Of a DNA stretch of 64,000 nucleotides, positions 1-9,923 are shown piece by piece. The notes beneath the pieces were generated by a model. It saw only the letters and a program-made list of their open reading frames with translations, was not told where the DNA came from and made no database searches. The stretch is from positions 13,417,255-13,481,254 of the forward strand of contig NC_077232.1 in assembly GCF_027887165.1 (NCBI RefSeq). Direction: 5' to 3'. Within the stretch, counting starts at the first letter, position 1; each line of letters opens with the position of its first letter. A program made the translations under genes and the position numbers. This stretch comes from Monodelphis domestica (lineage: Eukaryota; Chordata; Mammalia; Didelphimorphia; Didelphidae).

Positions 1-200
1 AGCCAATTAGGGGGCAGTCCCCTTTGGAATGGAAGTATACATACAAATAAATGTTTAATCAACCACACCCCAAAGTTCATTCTTGATCTTCTCATGCAGC
101 TTGTGGTCTGGTGGCAACTTCATGGTGTCTTCTCCAAACAGTTTCTGGATTCAGAGAGGTAGCATGTTTCTTAACCTAAAATACTCTCAAAAGAAATTTA
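1..200. repeat. Segment homologous to 14880-15070 (possible flank of a fifth V2R unit)
   Basis: The stretch begins with 'attagggggcagtccccttt' and then shares gapped similarity with 14880-15070 ('attagggggcagtccccttt', a similar 'gtacat' segment, 'tctggattca'). In unit A this block lies about 1 kb downstream of V2R exon 2. The window start may therefore be the downstream flank of another V2R unit lying to the left. An independent copy of an interspersed repeat, for example an old LTR end, would explain the match equally well. No coding potential is evident. Confidence 0.45.
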
Positions 201-2030
201 AACTTTGCATTTTAAAATAATAATATTTTTATATTCCCCCATTAAGGGGGTGATTGAAAAACACAGGATCACTTGGGGATGCATGGCTGAGTTATGAGGT
301 TTATGAATCAATTGGAAAGAGAAATTAAAAAGACATCAGAAAAATCCAAATAAAAAAAGAAAATTTCTGGATGAAAATATAGACTATCAAAGTATTATGT
401 GTAAAAATTCTAAGTAAAGGAAAAATAAATCTATAACAGGTCCTTGAATCAGGGCCCAATTAAACTGATCTAAGCAATGATGCATTTACCCAGTCAGTAG
501 CCAGGACCACAGAAAGTTTGCCACACTATGAAAAGACAGAAAAGGGATGAGATTATAGGATCCAAGTAGGAGCCAAGTTTGGGATACTCGTCTGTAAGTA
601 TTTTTAGTGCGGTTGTGGATACAAGGAAGGCCTATGTCTTAATGTATGTTAAACATTGCAACCTTGAATCTTCACACTAGGTTCAAGTACTCTGTATTGC
701 CTTAGAAGTGCATCAATCCATCCTGGATTGGTTTAGCTTTGCCCCTATGCAATAGCTCTTTTGTGTATATCTTGTCCTGGAATCAGACAGAATCATTAAG
801 CAAAGGCCCATAATTTTTTAAAAACAATTAGTGGCATCATTTTTATAGTCCCAAGCTTTTGGGGCATGCATTGACATTATAGCAAATGTATTTTAAACTT
901 ATGTTACTGCAAAATCAAAAAGTTAAAGAAAATCTTAGTACTGTTGACATGTGCTTGAAATATACAAAGGAGAGAAAAAATAAAAAAAATGAAGTAACAT
1001 TTTGCACATGCATGAAAAATATAATAAAAGAGTTTTTAAAAATTCAAAAATGTAGCTTTTAATCATTGACACAGTGTTAGCTAAGAAAATATAGAATACA
1101 AGGCTTTCATACCAAAAATGAGATCCATTTCTTCTTCATATCTGGCCATGATCTACTGTGAGTTCAAGCAAATGAATCGAATAGTAGTATAAATATATAG
1201 TTGTCAGTATCCCCCAAATTCTCAATAGTTCAGTTAATTACAATAGCAAACAAACACACTATCATATTTCACATAAGTTGCTCTATGGCATTTTTAAAAG
1301 CCTATGAATTGATAGATATTTGTCACAATTTTTACAAACATAGCAAATCTTTCAACCTTGGTAAACATTTTCAAACAAAGTAAAACTTATTTTGGGTTTA
1401 GAACATCATCAAGAAATCTAGATATCATTCTGGTGGAAGTTAAGTAGTGAGCTGAAGAGTTACAAATGAGACATGCTCCCCTTTTTTGGGGGGGAGGCTT
1501 CTAGGGTACAATGCCCTGGGATTAACTGCCCAGCTTCCATTCACATTCTTATAAATGCAGAAGGATGGGGGTTAAATTTGTATTTCACTTCAGCTGTTAA
1601 AATGAGCCTTACCTCGTGGTATGCAAAATGTCCAGAGATTGTGAAGAAAAATTCTAAAAATCATGTCTAAAGAACCCTTAAAATCGATTTGAGATGTTTA
1701 GCTCATTTATTTTCCAAAGGTTGTTGTAACAATTTTCTGATGGAGTCCATCTATCCTCTATGTGACAGTTTAAAATCAAAAATAGAAAAGCTGTTTTTAT
1801 ATGGGTGTACTCAAAAATATTTGTTCAGTAGAGTAATAGGGGAAAAGCAACAGAATTTAACAGTAGTTAAAAACCCAGTACATTAAAATGATTCAGTATA
1901 ACAGAATAGTTTTGAATGCAGTAATATATGAACTTAAAATTACAAAGTTAAATCTTAAACAAAACAATCAGCACAATGCAATAGAATACAGAGATTTTTA
2001 TAAAACATTGTAGTCCAAAATGCCTTAAAA
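201..2030. other. Unassigned AT-rich non-coding stretch
   Basis: No convincing exon, RNA gene or named repeat was recognised. The short open frames here (at most 65 codons) have no family features, and the composition is AT-rich, as expected for old intergenic DNA. Confidence 0.5.
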
Positions 2031-2245
2031 ATATAACCTCCAGCCTCTTTAAAGTTCCTTGGGGTTTTTTGCCTATTTAGATGCCTATTGTCCGAAGGCA
2101 GAAGATTCGTAATGGCTAGGCAATGAAGGTTAAATGACCCGTCCAGGGCCACACTGCCAGAAAGTGTCTGAGGCCAGATTCCAACCAAGGACCTCCGTCT
2201 CTAGGCCTGGCTCTCAATTTACTGAGCCACTGAACTGCTTCCCCA
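2030..2245 (-). repeat. tRNA-derived marsupial SINE, decayed, antisense
   Basis: On the minus strand this reads as the same family as the clear SINE at 33601-33805. It shares a 'ctcagtgg'-like A-box area, a 'ggtt..aa' B-box area, the 'ggcctcagacacttt' segment and the 'gtgtgaccctgggcaag' segment, here with several substitutions. It is more diverged than the other two copies and no clear target-site duplication was found. Confidence 0.65.
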
Positions 2246-2900
2246 TAATGAGGAATCTCAAATTTGGCTAAAGAGTTGCAGGGAGCTGAATTTTCCCCCT
2301 GGAACACAGGTGAAATAAATGAAAGGATTAATGCAGTCAAAAGATATCCTTTTAAAGTAGACATGCTTTAAATTCCTGTTTGGAAAAGCCTCTACATTCT
2401 TTTCTTTCTTTCTTATTTTAATAGGTATTACCAGAGGAGGGTTGTTATAGTGAATTCCCTATGAAGGAATATAATGTAAAGATCATCCTTCCCCAACATT
2501 TGTGGAAACATAATGATGTTGGGTCACATAGTAGCATAGCAGTAAGTGACAAAGTGTTAGCATACTCCATTGTTATATTATCTTGTTTTGAGGAATTAGA
2601 AAATGCATGTAGGGTAAGTGGTGGTCCCATGATGGGAAATTGATGGGAAGATTGAGGTAAGACTCTTTCAGAAAGGTTGGGTATATCTGGGTTGTGATCA
2701 AAATTTATGGACGAAAAACCAAAAGTGAGCACATTATTGATTTCTTGGTGTGTTAAGATTATTGTCATTCATGTAAAGAAAACTTGGCACAGAATCAATC
2801 AGGTCCTGATGAATATATAATTCCAGTTGATTATAAAATTTTGACTTTTGTCTAGTGAGGATGAGAGTAAAGAGCCAAAGTGGACCCCAATTAATGTATG
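2246..2900. other. Unassigned stretch containing a block repeated at 26.2 kb
   Basis: Bases 2420-2600 align with 26215-26430: both run 'ttaataggt.ttacca', then 'gttgttata.tga', 'gatcatc', and a 'tagcagtaagtga'-like block ending in 'aattagaaa'. The rest, to 2900, shows nothing recognisable. Confidence 0.4.
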
Positions 2901-4700
2901 GCAGTTTGTAAGAGAAGAAACCTAGGCTGAATCTGACATTTTGGTATTTCGCTGCCTGAGTAAGCAGGTGTTATATGGTTTCAATATCAGGAGTTGTCTC
3001 CTTTCAGTGGTCACAGCATTTGGGTTTGTATGTATCTTGGTATGTCTGTTATTTTGCATCGTTATTGTACCCTTTGTTCTGTGTAATCCTGTTCTGATAT
3101 TGTGAACCTCTGTTGTATCCCTGCTCATATTTTTATTTCATCAGGAATAATTTTACTATGTGTCCCACTCTCTGGCATAAAAAGAATTTCCTATTATCTC
3201 ATTGCCCCCTATTTTGGTATTGTAGATTTTGATATGGGAATATCCTGATAGTAGCTACATTCTTGGTCTCCTCTAACTCTTTCTGTCTAACAGTTTCCTT
3301 GGTCTTTTCTAGCTTCTGCTTTAATTCTTCTTTCTCTTTTTGTTGTTCTGTATGGGTCTTGTATATGTATATGTCAGAGTCTCTCAGATCTTGGAGAGAT
3401 AGAGATTAAAAATTTAGGCAAAAATGCTTGAAGAAATGACTGAGATTTCTGGAATATCCCTTAAAAATTATCTCTTTACATGGGGAATACATTCTTGGCT
3501 GTCCTGTCCGTATCCCAAAATTACCTCATTTTCCATCAATCTGTCAATGTAGACAGATAGATGTTCTATCTGCTCCTGCATCAATCTATAAAAATTTTCC
3601 CAAGAATTTCATCTTGTACAAAAGGACTTGATCACCTCTAATATATCTTCCCTAGTCTTTTTAAGGAAAGTCATGTTTGATGGTCTTGAAAAATCAAAAT
3701 CCTCAAAATATTCAGGCCAACTTGTCAGAGTATTGTCTTCTCTCATTTTCTTAATGAATTGTGAATGTTCCTGGGGGCTAAAGAGTTATGATAATAAGAT
3801 TTCTACATCCTGGAAATCAGGATCATATAGTTTGAATGCTTTTTTTCTTAGCTCCTTTAAATATCTAAATGGTCCTACACAAAATTTTGGCATTCTCAAT
3901 TCCAGAGAATGCAAATCCTGAATGGAAAAAGATTTGTGTACTTTTGCATGGAGAATACCTGAATCTGGGGTTACTTTAGCAAAATCTCTGACAGGCATGA
4001 TCTTCGGTGCTGCTGGGACTTCCTCAAGTTCTTCATTTGTTTGTCCACCCTGGTTTTCTCAGTGCACAACCCCACTGTCAGAACTGTTGTTAATGTCCTT
4101 GCAAATGTCTCAATGTCCTTGCAAATGATATGTCTGTATCATTACCAGCCTCCTTAATATCCTCCCCCATAGTTAGCTCCTTTTCCTTGCACAGTTTCTC
4201 ACTTTTCTTCATATTGAATTCCTGGCATATCTCTATAATTGTTGACATTTGGGAGAACAAAAGCTCTAGCCTATTATCTATGTTGTTGTTCATTATATTC
4301 TTTTTGCCCAGAATTATCTTCATCCCCTTCTTCATAATGTTGTATAATTGCCAGAGAACAGCAAGAGTACCTTATCCATCAGGGAGGGATAACAATTTCA
4401 TTGATATTTCTAATGATATCTGTTCCCAGTATTTTGTCATATACTAGACCAGTGATGGTGCTAAAGATGGAATAGTTCCATCAATGTGATAATATGGCTA
4501 CCACCAGAAGTGTCCACATCATTTTCTGGAACATTGTTTCTATCCTCTATTTATCCCTCTTTTCTCTTTCTAATGTATAGAAATCAAGATGTATGCCTTG
4601 ATCCTGTTTGTTGTTATTTTCAGAATCTATGTCCCCAAGATGACTCTCCTAAACAGTCACTTCCAATTGCCAGTCAGTGACTGTTAGTGATGAATTCTTT
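2900..4700 (-). pseudogene. Endogenous retrovirus gag relic (antisense)
   Basis: Minus-strand frames show retroviral Gag order. An open stretch at 3786-3998 resembles the start of a capsid domain. Further capsid-like reading lies at about 3500-3780, broken by stops and frame changes. A lysine/glutamate-rich, coiled-coil-like segment lies near 3290-3360. A degenerate zinc-knuckle-like motif near 3190-3210 keeps 'CQRVGHIVK' but has lost outer cysteines. Gag would build the virion core, but this copy cannot be expressed intact. No protease or polymerase was recognised next to it. An L1 interrupts the region immediately upstream on the minus strand (4900-7925), so sequence beyond 7.93 kb may belong to the same provirus. 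Assignment to a retroviral class is uncertain. Confidence 0.55.
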
Positions 4701-4883
4701 TGTATTGTGGGATGCCACTGTAATGGAAGGAGTAGGAATGGAGTCTCTTACCACTAATTTCAGGACCAGAGTGACGTAGAGAAGAAATATAGCCAAGGGA
4801 GGAAGAGAGAGTATAGATTGGCTTTTCCTCTCTCTTTCCCTAGTGAACCCCACTCTGGATGCCTTCAGAATCACAGATTAGTA

Positions 4884-4899
4884 TTTCCTCATAGATTTG
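4884..4899. repeat. Target-site duplication, left copy, of the 4.9-7.9 kb L1
   Basis: 'tttcctcatagatttg' occurs here and identically at 7926-7941. The two copies flank an element whose right end is a canonical L1 5' end, which is the expected signature of target-primed integration. Confidence 0.85.
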
Positions 4900-5181
4900 C
4901 CTCTTTCTTGTTTATTTTTTGATATGACTTATCTAAATTTGATAGTGGTTGGTTCAAATCTCTGACTAATATGGTTTTACTATTTCTTCCTTCAGTTCTC
5001 CTAGTTTCTCCATTAGAAATATGGGTGGCATAATATTTGGTGCATGCATGTTGATTAGTGATATTTCCTCATTATCTAAAGTCCCTTTTAACAAAGTATA
5101 GTTACCTTCCCTATCCCTTTTAATCAGGTCTATTTTTGCTTTGGCTTTGTCAGATATCGTGATTGCAACTCCTGCCTTCTT

Positions 5182-5400
5182 TCAGTCAGTTGAGGCCCAG
5201 AAGGTCCTGCTCCATCCTTTAATTCTGACCTTGTGAGTGTCTACCCTCCTCATGTGTGTTTCTTGAAAACAACATATGGTAGGGTTTTGGATTCTAATCC
5301 ATTCTGCTATTCGTCTACATTTTATGGGTGAGTTCATCCCATTCACATTCAAAGTTATGATTGTCACTTGTGGACTCTCTGGCATTTTGATATCTTCCAC
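5182..5400 (-). pseudogene. L1 ORF2 N-terminus (endonuclease), partial, ends at TGA
   Basis: The frame encodes the start of the apurinic/apyrimidinic-type endonuclease of L1 ORF2p: 'ITLNVNGMNSPIK' (the conserved N of the first motif) and 'CFQETHM' (the catalytic-site E). This enzyme nicks target DNA to start reverse transcription. The frame ends at a TGA codon (5182-5184), and the same frame beyond it continues with endonuclease-like residues ('KKAGVAI'). The TGA therefore interrupts the domain rather than ending it. The element then terminates at 4900, so reverse transcriptase is absent. The same TGA occurs in the L1 at 56.9-63.6 kb. Confidence 0.8.
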
Positions 5401-5930
5401 TAATTTTGACCTTTCTTTTTTAGCTATAAACTTTTAAGCCAGTGATTTACTTTAAATCAGTCCCCCTAGTCTCCTACCTTGATATGTTTCCCTTTCTAGC
5501 CCCTCCCTTTCTGTTCCCTCCCCCTTTCCCCTCTCTTTCCCTCCCTTTTTGTGTTGCCTTGTCCCCTACCCCCCTTGGTTTTCCCTTCTCCCTTACCCTG
5601 TTGGATAAGATAGAATTCAAGATCCCAATGGATCTGGATGCTCTTCCCTCTCAGAGTTGATTTCACTGAGAGTAAAGTTTAAGTAAAAACTCTCTTCCTC
5701 TCCTTCTTATAGGAGAATTCTTCCCCTCCCCTTCCCTGAGAATCTTTGTGTGAGAAAGATTATTCTATTTAGTTTTCCCCCCTATTTCTTGGAGTATATC
5801 TTAGTACTATCAACAATTCCCCCCTCCTTTTTCTTTCTATCCCCCCTTTCTCCATGTCATCTCGATGCCCCAAATGTTCCCTATGCGTGATTCTTCTTAC
5901 TACTCTAATAATGCATACAATTTTTGACAG
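5401..5930 (-). other. Long L1 inter-ORF spacer with (TA)n and a pyrimidine-rich tract
   Basis: This lies between the ORF1 C-terminal reading and the ORF2 start. On the plus strand it is very C/T-rich (5460-5870) and is followed by (TA)n at 5953-5982. The L1 at 56.9-63.6 kb has the same arrangement at 61001-61750, so it is a property of this L1 lineage. No coding potential was seen. Confidence 0.7.
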
Positions 5931-7060
5931 CTACACATTATATTTTCTCCAAATATACATATATATATATACATATATATATAATTTGATATAAATGTAG
6001 TCCTTATAGAAGAGGGTTTGAATAAAAGAAAAAGATAACATTTTTCTCCTTTCCCTTCCTTTCATATTTACCTTTTCAGGTATTCCATGCTCTTTGTGTT
6101 TGGATGTCGAATTTTCCACAGAGCTCTGGTCTTTCCTTTGCAAAAACTTGGAAATCTTCTATTTTGTTGAATGCCCATTCTTTCCCCTGGAAGTATATAG
6201 TCAGTTTTGATGGATAGTGGATTCTTGGTTGAAGACTCAGCTCTCTTTCTTTTTTGAAAATCGTGTTCCATGCCTTACAGTCATTCAGAGTGGAAATTTC
6301 AAGGTCTTGTGTGACCCTGATTGGCATTCCTTTATAAATAAATTGCCTTTTTCTGGTTTCTCGTAAGATTTTTCTTTTGCTTGAAAGCTTTGGAATTTGG
6401 CAATTACATTCCTGGGAGTTGTCTTTTGGGAGTTTAGTGTAGAAGGTGGTCTGTGAGCTCTGTCAGTGGCTGTATTACCCCCTTGTTCTAGAATCTCTGT
6501 GCAATTTTCTTTGATGATATCTTGTATTATGATGTTGAGATTACTATTTATTTCTGGCCTTTCTGGTAGGCCAATTATTCTCAGATTGTCTCTCCTTCCT
6601 CTATTTTCTAGGCCTGTCACCTTCTCAGTGAGATATTTTATGTTCTCTTCTAATTTCTTGGTCTTTTGACTTTGCTTTATTAATTCTTGCTCTTTTGCAA
6701 GATCATTGTCTTCCAGTTGCCTGATTCTGACCTTTAAAGCCTGGTTTTCCTTTTCAGTTTGGTCAAGCTGTTTCTGTAGTTGCGTTTTTTTTTTTTTGTG
6801 CTTCAGATTGTTGAGTTCCTTTTGCATTATTTCCCACTTTTCCTGACAGAAGGCTTCCATCTTTTCATAATTTCCAATTTAAATTCTTCAAGAGTTTTTG
6901 GAGAATTTCCATTTCCTTTGGAAGGTTTCAGAGCATTTGCTTAGTTTTTCTCTTCTATCTCCTCTGTATTTTGTATTTTTTCTCCATAAAATGTGTCCAA
7001 AGTCACTCCCTTCATCTTGCTTTTCTTGGTGTTTGGAGGCTTTTGCACTTCTGTACTGTT
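5931..7060 (-). pseudogene. L1 ORF1 (RNA-binding chaperone), frameshifted
   Basis: ORF1p is the trimeric RNA-binding protein of the L1 ribonucleoprotein. The longest open piece (6285-6860, 191 codons) contains a glutamine/lysine/glutamate-rich coiled coil ('LEDNDLAKEQELIKQSQ'), the RRM start ('RRDNLRIIGLPE') and the 'DRAHRPPSTLN' region. The C-terminal domain continues in another frame (6076-6327, with 'FQGKEWAFNKIEDFQ'), so at least one frameshift separates them. N-terminal reading lies upstream near 6888-7060 in a further frame. It is non-functional as it stands. Confidence 0.8.
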
Positions 7061-7925
7061 TGCCATCTCTATCTGAGTGAGGAGGACTGGCTCTTAGTGT
7101 ATATGTCTGATGATCTGAGGCTTTAGCCCCAGGCAAATTGTCTGTTCTCTGCAGCTGCTCTGTCTTCCCGGGGAAGCCCAAGGTCTGCCCTCCCCTGCCT
7201 GCCTATGTTTCAGGTGTTACTGCTCTCAGTTCCCTCCAGTTGCTTCTCCGCTGCCTTACTTCCACGCTCTGAACCTGGCACAGCACTGTCTGCAAGGTAC
7301 CTCAGTGCCTTTGCTGGCCTTGTGGTTTCTGTTCTTTCAGAAGACCCTGCACTCTAGGGGTGGAAGGGTCCTGGCCTCCCTGAGCTCTGAAGGCTCCTGA
7401 TGGGATTAAGTTCAGCTCTGTTCGGCTGGATGTGCCCCGAAGCAAAAAACCTCCACTGCAGCCTGTGTTGGATGCCCTGAGATTGGCTGAGGTTACTTTC
7501 AAGGTATGCCCTTTGGAGAAACCCCTTTGCCAGCCCTGAGGTTTCTGTCCTTTCAGAAGACCCTGCACTCTATGGGTGGAGGGGTCCTGGCTTCCCTGAG
7601 CTCTGAGGGCTCCTGATGGAATTAGAATAAGCTGGGTTGGACTGGATTTGCCCTGAAGCTGGAACCTCTGGTGAAACTCAGATTGAAGGACCCAGACAGG
7701 GGGCTACAGGCTTTTCCTGTCTCTCTCTGTTTCCCTGCCATCTGTGTTGGGCTCTCCTGACTGTCTCAGGTTGCTTTGAAGGTGCTCCCTGGGTTCCCTG
7801 GGTCTGTCCTGTTCTTCAGTTTGAATTCTGGTGCCCTAGGTACATTCAGTTTGTGATTGGTAAGGAAGGGTTTTTAGAGGTCTAAACCTTTCCTGCCTCT
7901 AAGCCGCCATCTTGACCGGAAGTCC
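7061..7925 (-). promoter_or_regulatory. L1 5'UTR with tandem monomers (about 216 bp)
   Basis: A GC-rich leader contains two related units. 'tttcagaagaccctgcactc' recurs at 7335 and 7551 (216-bp offset), each followed by 'gggtcctgg' and 'ctcctgatgg'. By analogy with the monomeric promoters of rodent L1s, this is probably the internal promoter. That role is inference. Confidence 0.65.
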
Positions 7926-8590
7926 TTTCCTCATAGATTTGGTTGAAATAGAAGTACAGGGAAGAAGGCTTCTCCCTCTCTGAGGAGAGAAGTATAATAT
8001 TCCTACCCCCAGATTCTGAATCTCTCTTCTTGATTACTATGAAGCAGGCACTTGATCTTATAAACAGCTATTTATTCTAAAGAATATATAAAAGGTAAGG
8101 AAAGTGAGTTGTGGGATAAGGTGATTGGGAAAGAGGGAAATAGGAAGTCCCTAATAATAACAATTGAACTCCATCACCCAAAATCTTTCAGGGTCAGGCT
8201 TTGTCTGCCTGACCCCCCCACCCCGGGTCAATTGTGAGAGTTGTCCTGACTTTTATCTGTTCTAGTTATTATTAAGTTCAAAGGATTGTCTAGAGGGATT
8301 TAGAAGATCTTCTGATTTATCTTCACTGGATACTGGAATCAGGATTTACAGAATGGGGCTCTAGGTTCAGAGGTTTGCTCAAAGCAACCTCTCTTGTAGG
8401 CTTCCCAAAGTGAAGTGAGTTCAGCTGTCTTGATCTTCTCAGTTCCTCTGTTCTTCCTTTGAATTTCTCTCTCCTTCTTGCCCTTTCCCCACTCAAGATG
8501 GTCTCCCAGTATGATGAGTCTGATTTTCTTCTTTCTTTGGCAGATTCAGTCTGTTTCCTCTCTTACAAGTTCAATAGAATATATGCCAAT
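7926..8590. other. Unassigned stretch, possibly retroviral LTR (antisense)
   Basis: This continues the pre-insertion locus after the L1 duplication. The minus strand has a 'ccttttatatattc' TATA-like site followed by 'gaataaatagctg', and there is a C-rich run at 8213-8226. These would fit the LTR of the gag relic at 2.9-4.7 kb. LTR ends and a primer-binding site were not identified. Confidence 0.3.
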
Positions 8591-8877
8591 TCTAGATTAC
8601 TTATTAATTTGTGACCCTCAACATTGACACTAACTCTCTCACTTTCTGCCTTTCTCATGTCAAACTGGTCTCTGCTTTATGCAATATCTGGAAATATTGA
8701 GTCATTGCAGAGATTTGGTTTGGCCAGAGAGGATACATTACTCTTGAAGTCTAAATACAGTACTGATATACATCAAATAGGTATGTGGACATCTCAAACC
8801 CCAGGGAAACTGCTAATGCTCTAGGGATTGAAAGCAGGGAAGCAGGTTCTAAAAGTTACTTTGTCACTTGAGTTTTT

Positions 8878-9262
8878 TTTTAAGTTATATTTTATTTGAT
8901 CATTTCCAAGCATTATTCGTTAAAGACATAGATCATTTTCTTTTCCTCCCCCCCACCCCCCATAGCCGACACGCAAATCCACTGGGCATTACATGTTTTC
9001 TTGATTTGAACCCATTGCCATGTTGATAATATTAGCGTTAGAGTGTTCATTTAGAGTCTCTCCTCTGTCATGTCCCCTCAACCTCTGTATTCAGGCAGTT
9101 GCTTTTCCTCTGTATTTCCACTCCCATAGTTTATCCTTTGCTTATGAATAGTGTTTTTTTTCTCCTAGATCCCTGTAAATTGTTCAGGGACATTACACCA
9201 CCACTAATGGAGAAGTCCATTACATTCGATTATACCACAGTGTATTAGTCTCTGTGTACAAT
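8878..9262 (-). mobile_element. 5'-truncated L1 3'UTR fragment (antisense)
   Basis: The sequence matches the L1 3' end seen again at 50.6 kb ('gatcatttccaagcattatt', 'cattgccatgttg', 'gtccattacattcgatt'). It interrupts unit A exactly where unit D reads 'gagtttttaactcaaaaagg'. 'gagttttt' is duplicated at 8870-8877 and 9263-9270. Units B, C and D lack it, so it inserted after the units duplicated. Confidence 0.85.
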
Positions 9263-9685
9263 GAGTTTTTAACTCAGGAAGGAGGATGCAGGTGAAGAGC
9301 TACAGGGCAGAGTGGTCCCCAGAGGCCCTCACTCTTAGACTTTGGTCAACATATTTTTTTGACTACCACTGGAGAGACATGATGATATGATGACTTTCCT
9401 TGCCTACCCACAGGAAATCAGGTGGATAATATCCAGGAGGTAAAACTGTCCCATAAATATACCCCATTCTGTATATCTTTTTCCTTCATCCTAAACAGAG
9501 TCCTGTCTCATGTCTCACATTAGAATTTCCAATGTATGAGGGATTGTTGAAAAATGTAGAGCATTTATTAGTAAAGAAATATCTTTTGTTACAGAGAATA
9601 TGTTCACAGAGTCATGAAAAAAGACCTGCCCAATTATCTTAGACTTCTCTTGTCCTTAAATCTTTTTACATTTTGGATATTGGCC

Positions 9686-9923
9686 ATGGGCTTGGGTAAA
9701 CTGAGGCTGTCTTCCTTTAGATTATTTGTGATCCTGCTTTGTCAGTTTTCTTTTTCTGCATACCAGATGGGGAATCATCCTTGTCACTTAAAAAGAGATT
9801 ATAGTCCTACATATAGAAAGGAAGGGGACTTGGTTATAGGGGGCTTCCTCTCCCTGTTTCTGAAGATTCATTTCTCAAATTTTCTTCCAGAATTTCTCCA
9901 GGCTGGATAACTGCAGATTCAAA
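9686..9923 (+). pseudogene. V2R-like receptor exon 1, unit A (frameshifted)
   Basis: V2Rs are class C G-protein-coupled receptors of vomeronasal neurons; exon 1 encodes the signal peptide and first residues. The ATG at 9686 aligns with the starts of the other three copies. A hydrophobic signal peptide ('LFVILLCQFSFSAY') is followed by 'CHLKRDYSPTYRKEGDLVI', the characteristic V2R cysteine and 'GDLVIGG' stretch. A good donor (aaa|gtaagt) follows at 9923/9924. Measured from the ATG, the exon is 10 nt shorter than unit D's (238 against 248), and an in-frame TAA at 9908-9910 precedes the donor. It is most likely a pseudogene exon. An upstream in-frame ATG at 9614 exists but is not conserved as a start. 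Confidence 0.75.

Larger units (their letters stand above)
4900..7925 (-). mobile_element. L1 retrotransposon with 5' end present but truncated inside ORF2
   Basis: Read on the minus strand, the element has an L1 5' end at 7925 (antisense 'gccgccatcttgaccggaag'). A GC-rich 5'UTR with two tandem repeats of about 216 bp follows, then a broken ORF1, a spacer of about 0.5 kb, and the beginning of ORF2. It stops at about 4900 in the endonuclease coding region. The flanking 16-bp duplication shows this is a real integration boundary rather than a later deletion. On the minus strand 'aaaataaa' lies about 15 bases before the end, and no long poly(A) tail is visible. Confidence 0.85.

Noticed and set aside
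5953-5982. (TA)n tract considered as a regulatory or replication element
   Set aside because: It is part of the L1 inter-ORF spacer and recurs at the same place in the L1 at 61.6 kb.
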